A stretch of DNA of 64,000 bases from positions 209,759-273,758 of the forward strand of contig NZ_FTMA01000005.1 in NCBI RefSeq assembly GCF_900155985.1, given 5' to 3'. This document shows, piece by piece, positions 20,193 through 29,857 of this stretch. The translations under genes were made by a program, and so were the position numbers. Numbering within the stretch: position 1 is the stretch's first letter; each line of letters starts with the position of its first letter. The DNA is from Maribacter ulvicola. GTDB lineage: Bacteria > Bacteroidota > Bacteroidia > Flavobacteriales > Flavobacteriaceae. Under the pieces are notes generated by a model. That model did no database searches and had not been told where the DNA came from. It saw nothing but the letters and a program-made list of their open reading frames with translations.

Positions 20193-21494
20193 TTAAACCG
20201 GTTCCCCGTATAGGTCAAAATCAGCAGCTTCTGTAATCTTTACATTTACGAATTCTCCTTGTTTCACGTAATGCTTAGTAGCATCGATCAGAACCTCATT
20301 ATCCACATCTGGCGAATCAAACTCTGTTCTTCCTATAAAGTGGTTTCCTTCTTTACGGTCTATAATGCAACGAAAAGTCTCTCCTACCTTCTTCTGGTTC
20401 AATTCCCAAGAAATCTGAGATTGTATTTCCATAATAATATTGGCACGCTCTTGTTTTACTTCTTCAGGCACATCATCTACCAAAGTATACGCGTGTGTAT
20501 TTTCTTCATGGCTATAGGTAAAACAGCCCAAACGCTCAAAACGCATAGCAATGACCCAGTTTTTAAGAATTTCAAAATCTTCTTCTGTTTCACCTGGGTA
20601 ACCAACTATCAAAGTAGTTCTAATGGTCATTTCTGGCACAGCAGCTCTAAACTCCTTTAATAACTTAGTAGTTTTTGCCTCTGTAGTTCCTCTGCGCATG
20701 CTTTTAAGAATACGGTCAGATATATGCTGTAACGGAATATCCAAATAGTTACAAACTTTTGGTTCTCTATTCATTACTTCTAACACATCCATTGGAAAAC
20801 CTGCCGGAAATGCATAATGTAATCGTATCCATTCTATTCCTTCAACCTTTACCAATGCTTCTAGAAGTTCAGCAAGATTTCTTTTCTTATATAAATCTAA
20901 TCCGTAATACGTTAAATCTTGGGCAATTAAAATAAGCTCTTTTACACCTTTAGCCGCAAGTTTTTCCGCTTCGGTTACCATTTCTTCAATTGGCTTACTC
21001 TTGTGCTTTCCACGCATAATCGGAATTGCACAAAATGAGCAAGGTCTATCACACCCTTCAGCAATTTTTAAATAGGCATAATTCTTTGGAGTCGTCGTTA
21101 AACGCTCCCCTATTAACTCATGCTTATAATCTGCACCCAATGCTTTCAACAAACCTGGTAACTCACTGGTTCCAAAGTAATCATCTACATTAGGAATCTC
21201 TTTTTGTAAATCTGGCTTATAACGCTCACTTAAACAGCCGGTAACAAAGACTTTATCTACCGCACCATCTTCTTTCTTTTGAACATATTCTAAAATGGTA
21301 TTAACACTTTCTTCTTTTGCGTTAGCAATAAAACCACAGGTGTTAATGACAACTATGTTTCCTTCTTCTTCATGTACAACTTCCTTATCATTGGCCTGCA
21401 GCTGACCCATAAGTACTTCAGAATCATAAACATTCTTTGAACAACCTAGCGTTACTACGTTGATTTTGTTCTTTTTAAGAGTTTTTGTCCTCAT
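20193..21494 (-). CDS. rimO: Ribosomal protein S12 methylthiotransferase RimO
   Basis: A radical-SAM methylthiotransferase that modifies an aspartate of ribosomal protein S12. It is 433 aa. The N-terminal UPF0004 domain has its three cysteines in VTLGCSKN, VINTCGFI and VTGCLSER. The radical SAM cluster motif is EGCDRPCSFCAIP (CxxxCxxC). A C-terminal TRAM domain ends in DFDLYGEPV, a typical RimO ending. RimO rather than MiaB is favoured by the GCSKN motif and this C-terminus. It is monocistronic in this window. Confidence 0.95.
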   Translation of the reverse strand: MRTKTLKKNKINVVTLGCSKNVYDSEVLMGQLQANDKEVVHEEEGNIVVINTCGFIANAKEESVNTILEYVQKKEDGAVDKVFVTGCLSERYKPDLQKEIPNVDDYFGTSELPGLLKALGADYKHELIGERLTTTPKNYAYLKIAEGCDRPCSFCAIPIMRGKHKSKPIEEMVTEAEKLAAKGVKELILIAQDLTYYGLDLYKKRNLAELLEALVKVEGIEWIRLHYAFPAGFPMDVLEVMNREPKVCNYLDIPLQHISDRILKSMRRGTTEAKTTKLLKEFRAAVPEMTIRTTLIVGYPGETEEDFEILKNWVIAMRFERLGCFTYSHEENTHAYTLVDDVPEEVKQERANIIMEIQSQISWELNQKKVGETFRCIIDRKEGNHFIGRTEFDSPDVDNEVLIDATKHYVKQGEFVNVKITEAADFDLYGEPV

Positions 21495-21610
21495 AATTTA
21501 AATTGGGGTGCAAAAATACGATTTGGGTATTTAAAAACGTTAGATATGTGCAAAATTACACGTAATCTTTAGTTGATCAACGTTAATCTATCCCTAAATT
21601 GAAGTAAACC

Positions 21611-22735
21611 ATGAAATTCTCTCAATTTTTCAGTCTACTTGCCTTACTTTTCTTTCTTATTTCTTGTTCTAGTGATTCTGAAACTGATTTAAAACCTGAA
21701 CAAAACGGTACGCCACCAGTGAGTACACAGATACCAACCGATACTTACTTTCCTCCAAACGCCAGAACTAATGAATGGGAGTCTATTTCATTAAAAACAC
21801 TTGGTTGGAATGAAGGTAAATTAAATAATCTTTATACCTTTCTTGATACTAATAACACCGATGCCTTTATAGTATTAAAGGACGGCCGTATAGTTATTGA
21901 AAAATATTTTGGCAATTTTAAGTCAGGGGATAACCATACATGGAACTCAGCCGGAAAGAACATAACGGCTATGCTAGCAGGTATTGCCCAAGAAGAAGAA
22001 CACCTTAATATTACAGATGCTACTTCTACCTATTTAGGAGAAGGCTGGTCCAATATGTCTTTAGAACAAGAATTAAACATCACCATAAAAGATCAATTGA
22101 CCATGACTACGGGTCTAGATTATACTGTGGATGACACTTTCTGCACAGACCTGGAGTGTTTGTCATATTTAAATAATCCCAGCACTTTTTGGTATTATCA
22201 TAATGCACCATACACCTTACTTGATGATGTCATTGCAAATGCTACCGAAACCGATTTTAATTCCTATTTTTCCAAAAAAATCAAAGAACCAATTGGCATG
22301 CAAGGCATGTTCATTAAAGTAGGCTATAATAATGTTTTCTTTAGCTCTGCCAGGAGTATGGCACGTTTTGGAATATTAAACCTAAATCAAGGTAATTGGA
22401 ACGGAATTTCTATTCTTTCTGACCAGACTTACTTTAATGCCATGACAAACACATCCCAAAATATAAATCTATCCTATGGATACCTTTATTGGCTAAATGG
22501 AAAGAATAGCTTTAGATTACCTAACTCGGTTAATGAGTACAAGGGTAGTTTAATACCAAACGTCCCTGATGATTTATATGCCGGATTAGGATTAAACGAC
22601 CAAAAATTATATATGGTTCCAAGTTTAGATTTAGTCGTTGTTCGCATGGGCGATGCCAGTAATGAAGAACTTTTAGGTCCTTCTAGTTTTGATAATGAAA
22701 TTTGGGAGCTGCTAAATGCTATTATGAAAGAATAG
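21611..22735 (+). CDS. Lipoprotein serine hydrolase (class C beta-lactamase/PBP-like family)
   Basis: A 374-aa secreted protein with lipobox LISCSS (Cys19-20 region). It has the SxxK catalytic motif in WNSAGKNITAM and a YxN-type motif in WYYHNAPYTLLDDV. These place it in the beta-lactamase-related serine hydrolase superfamily, which includes esterases, D-aminopeptidases and penicillin-binding-like proteins; actual lactamase activity should not be assumed. The C-terminal strand DLYAGLGLNDQKLYMVPSLD takes the place of the KTG-like motif. It stands alone on the plus strand. Confidence 0.82.
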   Translation: MKFSQFFSLLALLFFLISCSSDSETDLKPEQNGTPPVSTQIPTDTYFPPNARTNEWESISLKTLGWNEGKLNNLYTFLDTNNTDAFIVLKDGRIVIEKYFGNFKSGDNHTWNSAGKNITAMLAGIAQEEEHLNITDATSTYLGEGWSNMSLEQELNITIKDQLTMTTGLDYTVDDTFCTDLECLSYLNNPSTFWYYHNAPYTLLDDVIANATETDFNSYFSKKIKEPIGMQGMFIKVGYNNVFFSSARSMARFGILNLNQGNWNGISILSDQTYFNAMTNTSQNINLSYGYLYWLNGKNSFRLPNSVNEYKGSLIPNVPDDLYAGLGLNDQKLYMVPSLDLVVVRMGDASNEELLGPSSFDNEIWELLNAIMKE

Positions 22736-22769
22736 ATTTTCCTATTTTAAATAACATCTTGCGCACCTA

Positions 22770-22803
22770 TTTGACACTTAGCAAATAAGTATTCTTATTT
22801 TTG
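22770..22803 (+). promoter_or_regulatory. Candidate Bacteroidota-type promoter for the nitroreductase gene
   Basis: TTTG at 22770-22773 and TATTTTTG (matching TAnnTTTG) at 22796-22803, with a 22-bp spacer. This is close to the known Bacteroidota -33/-7 layout. The start codon at 22818 would leave a very short leader. Confidence 0.45.
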
Positions 22804-22817
22804 TATAAAATTGTAAG

Positions 22818-23420
22818 ATGGATTTTAAAAGCATTGCTGAGAAAAGATATACTACTAAAAAATTTGATGCGACAAAGAAAATTACAGATGCGCAGATTGA
22901 GGATTTAAAACATATTTTAAAACTAAGTCCGTCTTCCATTAACAGCCAACCTTGGTTATTCACCTTCGTTTCTAATGAACAAGTGAAAAATGACTTAGCC
23001 CATGCCTCATATTCCAACGCCTCTAAAATTAAAGATGCCAGCCATTTGGTAGTATTCAGTGTAATGGATAATCTTGAAGTATTTGAAAAGCGTGTTGAAG
23101 AAAACCTACTTGAAAACTCTATAAAATTTTACAAGCAATTTGTAAAAACTCAAACAGAAGAGAAAACTATAAATTGGTTGTCACAACAAGTCTATATTAC
23201 TTTAGGGTTCTTTTTAGCCGCCTGCGCAACAATGGATATAGACTCCACGCCCATGGAAGGTATTGATCCTAAAAAGTATAAGGAAATATTACATATTAAG
23301 GACCATAAAGTGCTCTTTTCTGTTGCTCTAGGTCATAGACATTTAGATGATGACACACAACCAAATAAAATAGGAAAATCTAGATTGACTGCAGATACCG
23401 TGATTCAATCTATTGATTAG
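22818..23420 (+). CDS. NAD(P)H-dependent nitroreductase-family oxidoreductase
   Basis: A 200-aa FMN-dependent nitroreductase-fold protein. The N-terminus DFKSIAEKRYTTKKFD is the typical FMN-contact region (R in the first helix), followed by LKLSPSSINSQPWLF and the C-terminal ALGHRHLDDDTQPNKIGKSR. It resembles NfsB-type enzymes that reduce quinones and nitroaromatics with NAD(P)H; physiological substrate unknown. It converges on the metallophosphoesterase gene with a 12-bp gap. Confidence 0.88.
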   Translation: MDFKSIAEKRYTTKKFDATKKITDAQIEDLKHILKLSPSSINSQPWLFTFVSNEQVKNDLAHASYSNASKIKDASHLVVFSVMDNLEVFEKRVEENLLENSIKFYKQFVKTQTEEKTINWLSQQVYITLGFFLAACATMDIDSTPMEGIDPKKYKEILHIKDHKVLFSVALGHRHLDDDTQPNKIGKSRLTADTVIQSID

Positions 23421-23432
23421 CACTAAGTTTAT

Positions 23433-24278
23433 TTAAACTTCTTTGGTTAGTTCAAATACGGTAATTTCTGGCCTTACATTAAAGCGTACTTGTCGCAGAC
23501 AACCCAAAGCACTATTGATATAGAGCGTTCTACCATCTTTTAAATCTTTGATACCGGCGTCGTAATTTTTATTTTTAACCGGTAAAATAAGTGGTGGTAA
23601 AAAAGGTGGTTTTACTTGTCCGCCATGGGTATGACCAGAAAGTATCCAACCTTTAAAATTATTCCAAACAGGCAGATCACATACATCCGGATTGTGACAA
23701 AGGGTAATATTTGCTATATCAGGATTATATTTTTCAGTAGTTTTTTCAGGATAAAAATTACTTCCCCAATAATCATCCATCCCCAAAAAATTGAGTCCGT
23801 TTATTTCTACAGCATCATTACGTAACATGGTTACCCCTACCGCCTCTAAACTCTTCGTAATTCTCTTAGCTACAGGTTCTTCAATAAAATCTATTCCGTA
23901 ATCATGATTCCCTAAAACACCAATAGTACCCAAGGAACCTTTGACCACATGTTGCATCACTTCTTGTAATTGGGCTATTTGCCCATCATCTTCATAGCTT
24001 ACATAATCTCCCGTATATACCACAAAATCTGGATGTAACTCTTGGGCTTCTTTAAACGAATCTATGATGTACTGATAATCAAAAGCATTGCCCACGTGAA
24101 TATCACTGATTTGCATGATGGTTTTACCAACTAGCGCATCAGGTAAATTTTTTAAAGGCATTTTAACATATACAAATTGTAGCCAAAATGGTTCTATTTG
24201 CCAACTATATAATCCCGTCAACAAACCCAAACCAGTTACCCACTGAAAGGTCTTTTTCACAAAGCTTCTCCTTTTCAT
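23433..24278 (-). CDS. Membrane-anchored metallophosphoesterase
   Basis: A 281-aa protein with an N-terminal membrane segment (FQWVTGLGLLTGLYSW) and a calcineurin-like phosphoesterase domain facing the periplasm. All signature blocks are present: ISDIHVGN (D, H), YTGDYVS (D), LGNHDYG (N, H) and SGHTHGGQ (H, H). The family includes YaeI-type enzymes acting on lipid or nucleotide phosphates, but the substrate is not evident. It lies upstream of nothing on its own strand within 15 bp of the amidase stop, so the amidase gene is read into it. Confidence 0.88.
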   Translation of the reverse strand: MKRRSFVKKTFQWVTGLGLLTGLYSWQIEPFWLQFVYVKMPLKNLPDALVGKTIMQISDIHVGNAFDYQYIIDSFKEAQELHPDFVVYTGDYVSYEDDGQIAQLQEVMQHVVKGSLGTIGVLGNHDYGIDFIEEPVAKRITKSLEAVGVTMLRNDAVEINGLNFLGMDDYWGSNFYPEKTTEKYNPDIANITLCHNPDVCDLPVWNNFKGWILSGHTHGGQVKPPFLPPLILPVKNKNYDAGIKDLKDGRTLYINSALGCLRQVRFNVRPEITVFELTKEV

Positions 24279-24293
24279 ATTAAGTAATCAAAT

Positions 24294-25973
24294 TTAGTTT
24301 TGGTAGCCTTTGGGCAGCGCTCGATTATGAAATTTATCTTCATATGATTTACCAATTCTCAACAAATTTGCCTCTGAGAACTGTTTTCCTATAAAAGTTA
24401 AACTTATTGGCTCACCTGATAATTTATAACCCATAGGAATAGTCAAGGCAGGATATTTAGCCACCGCAGCATAACCGGCATGATAATTATTAATAGAGAG
24501 TACAGCATCTAACTCGTATGTATCCATCGCCGAGTCGAAAAAAATACGTCCGTTAGTCTGAAGGTTCAATTTTATCTCTTCCAATTCAGCAGTAGTGGTA
24601 GAATCTGAAAGAATGCCCTGAAACAACGCTTGCCCGTACGGTATTCTAACCAGCGAATCTGCATTATTAAAAGAAATCGCATCTGCAATTGAATTGATTT
24701 TCACCAATTCAGGATCGGTCTCATTTTTTAGATATGATTTTAAATCATTTCGCATATCAATATTTAGAATGCTTAAAAAACCATTCATGGCCACTTCCAG
24801 TGGTGTAAACTCTATTATGGTTGCCCCTGCCTCTTTTAAATCTTGAATAGTTTGCTGGTAAATACTATCAGTTTCCATTAGCTCTTTAATAGCACCTAAT
24901 CTCATTTCAGAAAACGGTATTGGATGTAAACCTGCAGATAATATGCCTGGAAAATTATCATCCACAGATGCAGTATCTAACGCATCAAAGCCTAACATGG
25001 CAGATAACAAAATAGCATTATCCTTAATATTCTTGGTCATTGGACCCGGAGTATCCAATGTACTTGAAATTGGAACAATACCTGATCTACTCAACAAGCC
25101 TATGGTAGGTTTTAAACCTACTACAGAATTCTGGCTACTTGGTGACAAAATGGAACCTGAGGTTTCCGTACCTACTGCCGCAACTGCATAATTAGCCGCA
25201 ACTGCAGTGCCACTACCGGAACTTGACCCACCTGTCTCAAATATACTACGCCCATACGGATTAAGGGTTTGACCACCATAGGCACTATACCCAACCGGAC
25301 AACCTGAGCATAAAAAATACGCCCATTCACTTAAATTAACCTTACCTAAAATTAAGGCTCCGTTCTTTTTTAATTGCCGAACTATAAATGAATCCTCTAC
25401 TTCATTATCCATTAAGGCAATAGAACCGGCAGTGGTTTTCATTCCCTTTGTATTAATATTGTCTTTCAACAAAATTGGCATACCGTAAATTGGGTGCTGA
25501 ATTTGGGTTGCTACATCCTTTCCACTTAAACGATCTAACTCCCTTGCTTGTTCTACTACATCTTTATTTAAAGCTATTACCGTATTTAAGGTAGTAGTAT
25601 TGTCCAGTTCATACTTATAGATGCGATACAAATAAAACAACACCAGGTTTTCATAGGTAAGCCTACCTTCTTTAATGTGATTGCGAATTACAAAAATATC
25701 CTGCTCCAAAATCATTGGAAGCAACTTCTGATACTCCGCTTCCGTCAACTTAGAAACTTCTTTGTAAAGCGGTAGAAATACTTCATTTTTATCTAAAACC
25801 TTAGATTGTATCAATTTGTACTGCATGCGTCCATTTTCATGATCGGCATTTGCAGAAACTTCAATAGAATCATTATAAGGTGACCAAAGTACTACTTCTT
25901 CTTTTTTAGTTTCTTGCTCGCTTTTACAAGCACTTAACAAAATGATAATCAATAATAAAACATGGTTTTTCAT
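24294..25973 (-). CDS. Secreted amidase (amidase signature family lipoprotein)
   Basis: I take the ATG at 25973 (MKNHVLLLIIILLSACKSEQ), because it creates a clean lipoprotein signal with LSAC lipobox; the longer frame adds 16 residues without signal character. This gives 559 aa. The amidase-signature triad is visible: Lys in PILLKDNINT, Ser in TETSGSILSP, and the Ser-rich loop GGSSSGSGTAVAA. Such enzymes hydrolyse C-terminal or side-chain amides, sometimes of peptides; being an exported lipoprotein, it would act in the periplasm or on the surface. It lies 4 bp downstream of the DUF2911 gene and 15 bp upstream of the phosphoesterase gene, a likely three-gene unit. Confidence 0.88.
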   Translation of the reverse strand: MKNHVLLLIIILLSACKSEQETKKEEVVLWSPYNDSIEVSANADHENGRMQYKLIQSKVLDKNEVFLPLYKEVSKLTEAEYQKLLPMILEQDIFVIRNHIKEGRLTYENLVLFYLYRIYKYELDNTTTLNTVIALNKDVVEQARELDRLSGKDVATQIQHPIYGMPILLKDNINTKGMKTTAGSIALMDNEVEDSFIVRQLKKNGALILGKVNLSEWAYFLCSGCPVGYSAYGGQTLNPYGRSIFETGGSSSGSGTAVAANYAVAAVGTETSGSILSPSSQNSVVGLKPTIGLLSRSGIVPISSTLDTPGPMTKNIKDNAILLSAMLGFDALDTASVDDNFPGILSAGLHPIPFSEMRLGAIKELMETDSIYQQTIQDLKEAGATIIEFTPLEVAMNGFLSILNIDMRNDLKSYLKNETDPELVKINSIADAISFNNADSLVRIPYGQALFQGILSDSTTTAELEEIKLNLQTNGRIFFDSAMDTYELDAVLSINNYHAGYAAVAKYPALTIPMGYKLSGEPISLTFIGKQFSEANLLRIGKSYEDKFHNRALPKGYQN

Positions 25974-25977
25974 ATCC

Positions 25978-26859
25978 TTATTTATTGGTTGGTTGTAGTG
26001 CTTCCCATCGGCTAATATCATTTTTGTTCAAGCGAACAAATTCATCTTTCCCTTCCTTATTAGCTAACCTTATAGAAATTTTTGACGCTTTTATTGCAGC
26101 GTCATAACTTTTTAAATCTGCCAATACTAAAGATCTCACTCTGTGAAAATAATAGGTATCTCCACCCATTTCTATTGCCTTATTCACAAAACCAAGTGCT
26201 GCTTTAGACTTTATTCCCTGTTCTTGATAATACCTTGCAATTTCGTAATAGGTTTGCGCGTTAGGTGCTGCTGACAGATTTTTATCTATCTGTTCCTGCA
26301 TTATAGATTTTGTATCAAAAGCAATAGGAATAGCTACTTGTATAGTGCCCCAATTTAAATGCATGGATGCTCCGTTATGATCAATATCATCTAATGAAAT
26401 TAGAAAAGTCTCTTGAAAGTCTTGTTTGTGCACGGGAACTACATTAATACGTAATGCATCTTCTTCTTCATTGTATTTTGCCCTACCATCTCCCCAATGG
26501 GTAGTATTTTTATGAAAAACTATTTGCCATTTTTCTATTTCCGGAAAAGCATACAAGGCGTAAGTACCTTTTTTAAGTTCTTGACCGTTGATGGATACAT
26601 CTGAAGTAAAAGTGATTTTGGTAGATTCATTGGCACCAACCCTCCAAATACGACCGTTAGGTACTAAACCAGGTTCACCGTTAGGTTGATTACCAAATAA
26701 AGTACGACCCCTGGCAGAAGGCCTGGAATATTCTATAGTGATTTTTGAAAGTCCGACTTCTTGTTCGATTTTAGCCAACGGACTAGCTTTTGGGTGGTTC
26801 ATTTGCCCCCAGCTCAGATTACCTAATAAAAAAGGAAGTATGAACCAGCCGTATTTCAA
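25978..26859 (-). CDS. DUF2911 domain secreted protein
   Basis: A 293-aa protein with a signal peptide (FILPFLLGNLSWGQ). The DUF2911 core follows: KASPLAKIEQEVG, then ITIEYSRPSARGRTLFG, then GRIWRVGANESTKITF. A C-terminal helical region (about 180-285) resembles TPR-like repeats (YYEIARYYQEQGIKSKAALGF). The family is common in Bacteroidota and its function is unknown. It is 2 bp after ftsY and 4 bp before the amidase. Confidence 0.82.
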   Translation of the reverse strand: MKYGWFILPFLLGNLSWGQMNHPKASPLAKIEQEVGLSKITIEYSRPSARGRTLFGNQPNGEPGLVPNGRIWRVGANESTKITFTSDVSINGQELKKGTYALYAFPEIEKWQIVFHKNTTHWGDGRAKYNEEEDALRINVVPVHKQDFQETFLISLDDIDHNGASMHLNWGTIQVAIPIAFDTKSIMQEQIDKNLSAAPNAQTYYEIARYYQEQGIKSKAALGFVNKAIEMGGDTYYFHRVRSLVLADLKSYDAAIKASKISIRLANKEGKDEFVRLNKNDISRWEALQPTNK

Positions 26860-26861
26860 TT

Positions 26862-27818
26862 TTAAATTTTAAAGAATGAATCTACAAACTCGTGCTTATT
26901 AAATACCTGTAAATCTTCAATACCTTCACCTACCCCAATATATTTAACTGGAATTTTAAACTGATCGGAAATTCCGATGACCACACCACCTTTTGCCGTA
27001 CCATCCAATTTGGTGATAGCTAAAGCTGTTACCTCTGTAGCCTTTGTAAATTGTTTTGCTTGCTCAAATGCATTTTGCCCCGTAGAACCGTCTAGCACTA
27101 ACAATACTTCATGTGGTGTATCTTCAACTACTTTTTGCATTACACGCTTAACTTTAGTCAACTCATTCATTAAGTTCACCTTATTATGTAAACGCCCAGC
27201 TGTATCTATGATAACCACATCTGCATCTTGGGTAACGGCAGAACTTAAGGTATCAAAGGCAACAGATGCAGGGTCACTGCCCATTTGTTGTTTTACAATG
27301 GGCACATCTACACGATCAGCCCAAACTTGTAACTGATCAATTGCAGCTGCTCTAAATGTATCTGCAGCACCTAACACAACTTTTAAACCTTGACTTTTAA
27401 ATCTATGCGCTAACTTACCAATAGTGGTTGTTTTACCTACACCATTTACACCAACAACCATAATTACATATGGTTTTTTGTCTTTTGGAATTTGTATTTC
27501 AGAAACATCTTTGTCATTGGTTTCAGATAAAAGTCCGGCAATTTCAGCTCTTAGAATGGTATTTAACTCATCTGTACCAACATACTTATCACGAGCAACC
27601 CTTGCTTCTATTCTTTCTATAATTTTTAAAGTAGTATCTACACCAACATCTGAAGAAACTAGCACTTCTTCTAGATTATCCAGAACATCGTCATCAACTT
27701 TAGATTTACCCGCAACCGCTTTTCCCAACTTAGAAAAGAAGCTGGTTTTCGTTTTTTCCAAACCTTTATCCAAGGTTTCCTTTTTCTGAGAAGAAAATAT
27801 TTTTTTAAATAAGCTCAT
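26862..27818 (-). CDS. ftsY: Signal recognition particle receptor FtsY
   Basis: SRP receptor GTPase that docks ribosome-nascent-chain complexes at the membrane. It is 318 aa, the short form that lacks a long acidic A domain, as is usual in Bacteroidota. The N helical domain is followed by the G domain with GVNGVGKTTTIGKLA (G1), DTFRAAA, DTAGRLHNK (G3), TKLDGTAKGG (G4) and GVGEGIEDL. It ends the ribosomal-protein gene series on this strand but is separated from it by the terminator at 27853-27880. Confidence 0.97.
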   Translation of the reverse strand: MSLFKKIFSSQKKETLDKGLEKTKTSFFSKLGKAVAGKSKVDDDVLDNLEEVLVSSDVGVDTTLKIIERIEARVARDKYVGTDELNTILRAEIAGLLSETNDKDVSEIQIPKDKKPYVIMVVGVNGVGKTTTIGKLAHRFKSQGLKVVLGAADTFRAAAIDQLQVWADRVDVPIVKQQMGSDPASVAFDTLSSAVTQDADVVIIDTAGRLHNKVNLMNELTKVKRVMQKVVEDTPHEVLLVLDGSTGQNAFEQAKQFTKATEVTALAITKLDGTAKGGVVIGISDQFKIPVKYIGVGEGIEDLQVFNKHEFVDSFFKI

Positions 27819-27852
27819 TGTTTATCCTATGGTTATTCAAATATAAAAAATT

Positions 27853-27880
27853 AAAAAGCCCCTTTCGTAGGAAAGGGGCT
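27853..27880 (-). terminator. Minus-strand intrinsic terminator before ftsY
   Basis: AGCCCCTTTC (27857-27866) pairs with GAAAGGGGCT (27871-27880), loop GTAG, followed on the minus strand by a T-run (27857-27853) and further Ts. It ends the rpmB-rpmG-DUF4295 transcript and sits 35 bp upstream of the ftsY start, so ftsY probably needs its own promoter or readthrough. Confidence 0.8.
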
Positions 27881-27905
27881 CAATAACTACTAAAAGTTAT
27901 ATTTC

Positions 27906-28058
27906 TTATTTCTTGGCAATCCAAGCATCTACCAATTCTGGTGGCATTACTTGTTCTACAAAAACATAAGCACCTGATTTAGGTGACTTAACCATTTTTA
28001 TAGCTTTTGTCAATCTTTTAGAACTTGTCTGTAAACTTGCAACGGTCTTCTTAGCCAT
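27906..28058 (-). CDS. DUF4295 small basic protein
   Basis: A 50-aa protein, MAKKTVASLQTSSKRLTKAI onward, ending WIAKK. DUF4295 is a tiny Bacteroidota-specific family found next to rpmB and rpmG, which is exactly its position here (35 bp after rpmG). Its size, basic character and location suggest association with the ribosome (inference). It is followed by a strong terminator. Confidence 0.85.
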   Translation of the reverse strand: MAKKTVASLQTSSKRLTKAIKMVKSPKSGAYVFVEQVMPPELVDAWIAKK

Positions 28059-28093
28059 GACTAATATTTTTTATGATTCCCTAAAATGAAAAT

Positions 28094-28276
28094 CTATTTA
28101 ATTTCTTTATGAACGGTCATTCTCTTAAGAATAGGATTGAATTTTTTAATTTCCAATCTCTCAGGAGTGTTCTTCTTATTTTTGGTAGTAATATATCTTG
28201 AAGTACCTGGTTGACCAGATTCTTTATGCTCAGTGCATTCTAATATAACTTGTATTCTATTACCTTTCTTTGCCAT
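28094..28276 (-). CDS. rpmG: 50S ribosomal protein L33
   Basis: A 60-aa ribosomal large-subunit protein. [18 protein letters not shown] and [19 protein letters not shown] are L33 signatures. Only one Cys (ECTEH) is present where zinc-binding forms have CxxC pairs, so this is a zinc-independent (C-) type. It lies 21 bp after rpmB. Confidence 0.97.
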   Translation of the reverse strand: MAKKGNRIQVILECTEHKESGQPGTSRYITTKNKKNTPERLEIKKFNPILKRMTVHKEIK

Positions 28277-28297
28277 CTTATCGCTCTATTTTCCAGA

Positions 28298-28537
28298 TTA
28301 CTTAATAACTAATCCTTTTGCTTTTGCTTCCTTTAAAACAGCAGATATACCTTTTTTATTGATACTTTTTAAAGCTCTTGCAGAAACTTTAAGTGTTATC
28401 CAACGGTCTTCTTCTGGAATGTAAAAACGTTTTTTAGATAGATTTACATCAAATCTTCTTCTAGTTTTATTAATGGAAAACGAAACATTGTTTCCAAACA
28501 TCGCCTTCTTACCCGTAATTTCACAAACTTTTGACAT
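28298..28537 (-). CDS. rpmB: 50S ribosomal protein L28
   Basis: A 79-aa ribosomal large-subunit protein. MSKVCEITGKKAMFGNNVSF, then NKTRRRFDVNLSKKRFY, are L28 signatures. It is the first gene of the rpmB-rpmG-DUF4295 set, 69 bp after cinA. Confidence 0.97.
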   Translation of the reverse strand: MSKVCEITGKKAMFGNNVSFSINKTRRRFDVNLSKKRFYIPEEDRWITLKVSARALKSINKKGISAVLKEAKAKGLVIK

Positions 28538-28606
28538 CGTGCTGACTTTTTCTTTTAAACAGGGTGCAAATTTATATCTTTTTTATCGTTTCAACAACAA
28601 TAAAGA

Positions 28607-29857
28607 TCACATTTTTAAAATTTCTTTTTGAAGAAGCTCAAACGCCTTATTTACAGACTTTTCCACAACTCTCTCACGAGTGCTTCCCATTTGAAATTCT
28701 TCAACATATTTTAACTTTGGACCATGGATTGCAATAAACACCGTTCCCACCTCTGCATTTGAATCTCCTTTTGTAGGTCCTGCATTACCCGTAGTTGCAA
28801 TTGCAAAGTCGGTTTTCATCAATTCCTTAGCTCCTTTTGCCATTGCCATAGCAACTTCTGCACTCACAACAGAATGTTTATCGACAATATCCTTAGGCAC
28901 TTTTAATACATTAATTTTTGCCTCTGTAGCATAACTGACGACACTTCCTTTAAAATAATTGGAAGCACCCGGTATTGATGTAATCTTCTCTGCAATTTTA
29001 CCACCGGTAAAACTTTCAGCGGTAGACAAGGTTAATTTTTTACGGGTCAATAATTTAGCAACGATCTCTTCTATACTTTCATCATCTTCTAGACTGAAAA
29101 CAATATCGTTGATCAAGGGATGTAATTTATCGATTTCAGCGTTCATTGCAGATTCCAGCTCATGAAGGTCAGGGCCTTTACCAGACAATCGTAACCTCAC
29201 CTTACCTAGATTAGGCAAATAAGCCAATTTTATATTAGCCGGCAAAGCATCTTCCCAAGCCTCTATGCGTTTGGCTATTGAGCTTTCCCCCATACCATAG
29301 GTAACTACTGTTCTATGGATAATATGTGGTCTTTTATAGTAAGCCATCAATTTTGGAATCACAGATTCCGTCAAAAGGTGCTTCATTTCAAAAGGCACAC
29401 CGGGCATTGAAATAAATGTGACCTCATTCTCCCTAATCAACATACCAGGGGCTGTACCATTGGCATTATGCAAAACTTCAGCTTTACTAGGCACCAATGC
29501 CTGCATTCTATTAATATCAGATATTGAAGTGTTACTTATATGTTTCGCAAACAACTCTTCTACATGTGCCAATACCTCTGCATTCTCCACAAGTGTATCA
29601 CCAAAAAACTCACATAAGGTATGTTTTGTGATATCATCTTTGGTAGGTCCTAGCCCACCAGTTATAATGACCATATCTACACGTTCCGATGCTTCTTTAA
29701 AGGCATTTAACAAATGTATTCGTTCATCCTGTACAGAAGTGATCTGATAAACTGAAACACCTATTTTATTTAGTTCTTTACCAATAAATGCGGAGTTGGT
29801 ATCAATAACTTGGCCAATGAGAATTTCATCGCCAATGGTAATTATTTCAGCAAGCAT
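28607..29857 (-). CDS. cinA: CinA family nicotinamide-nucleotide amidase
   Basis: A two-domain protein of 416 aa. Residues 1 to about 170 form the MoaB/MogA-like (COG1058) domain, with [17 protein letters not shown] and the loop [13 protein letters not shown]. The C-terminal 160 residues form the PncC domain with [20 protein letters not shown] and [11 protein letters not shown]. CinA/PncC deamidates NMN in pyridine-nucleotide salvage, and the N-terminal domain acts as an ADP-ribose pyrophosphatase in characterised members. The start ATG shares one base with the stop of the HPt gene (TAATG), so the two are translationally coupled. Confidence 0.93.
   Translation of the reverse strand: MLAEIITIGDEILIGQVIDTNSAFIGKELNKIGVSVYQITSVQDERIHLLNAFKEASERVDMVIITGGLGPTKDDITKHTLCEFFGDTLVENAEVLAHVEELFAKHISNTSISDINRMQALVPSKAEVLHNANGTAPGMLIRENEVTFISMPGVPFEMKHLLTESVIPKLMAYYKRPHIIHRTVVTYGMGESSIAKRIEAWEDALPANIKLAYLPNLGKVRLRLSGKGPDLHELESAMNAEIDKLHPLINDIVFSLEDDESIEEIVAKLLTRKKLTLSTAESFTGGKIAEKITSIPGASNYFKGSVVSYATEAKINVLKVPKDIVDKHSVVSAEVAMAMAKGAKELMKTDFAIATTGNAGPTKGDSNAEVGTVFIAIHGPKLKYVEEFQMGSTRERVVEKSVNKAFELLQKEILKM

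Noticed and set aside
20259..20660. A 133-codon open frame antisense to rimO
   Set aside because: It lies entirely inside a well-conserved gene with full motifs on the other strand, and its composition is that of a shadow frame.
27424..27789. A 121-codon Ser/Thr-rich frame antisense to ftsY
   Set aside because: It is antisense to a complete FtsY and has no conserved motif of its own; Ser/Thr richness is expected from the complement of Glu/Lys codons.
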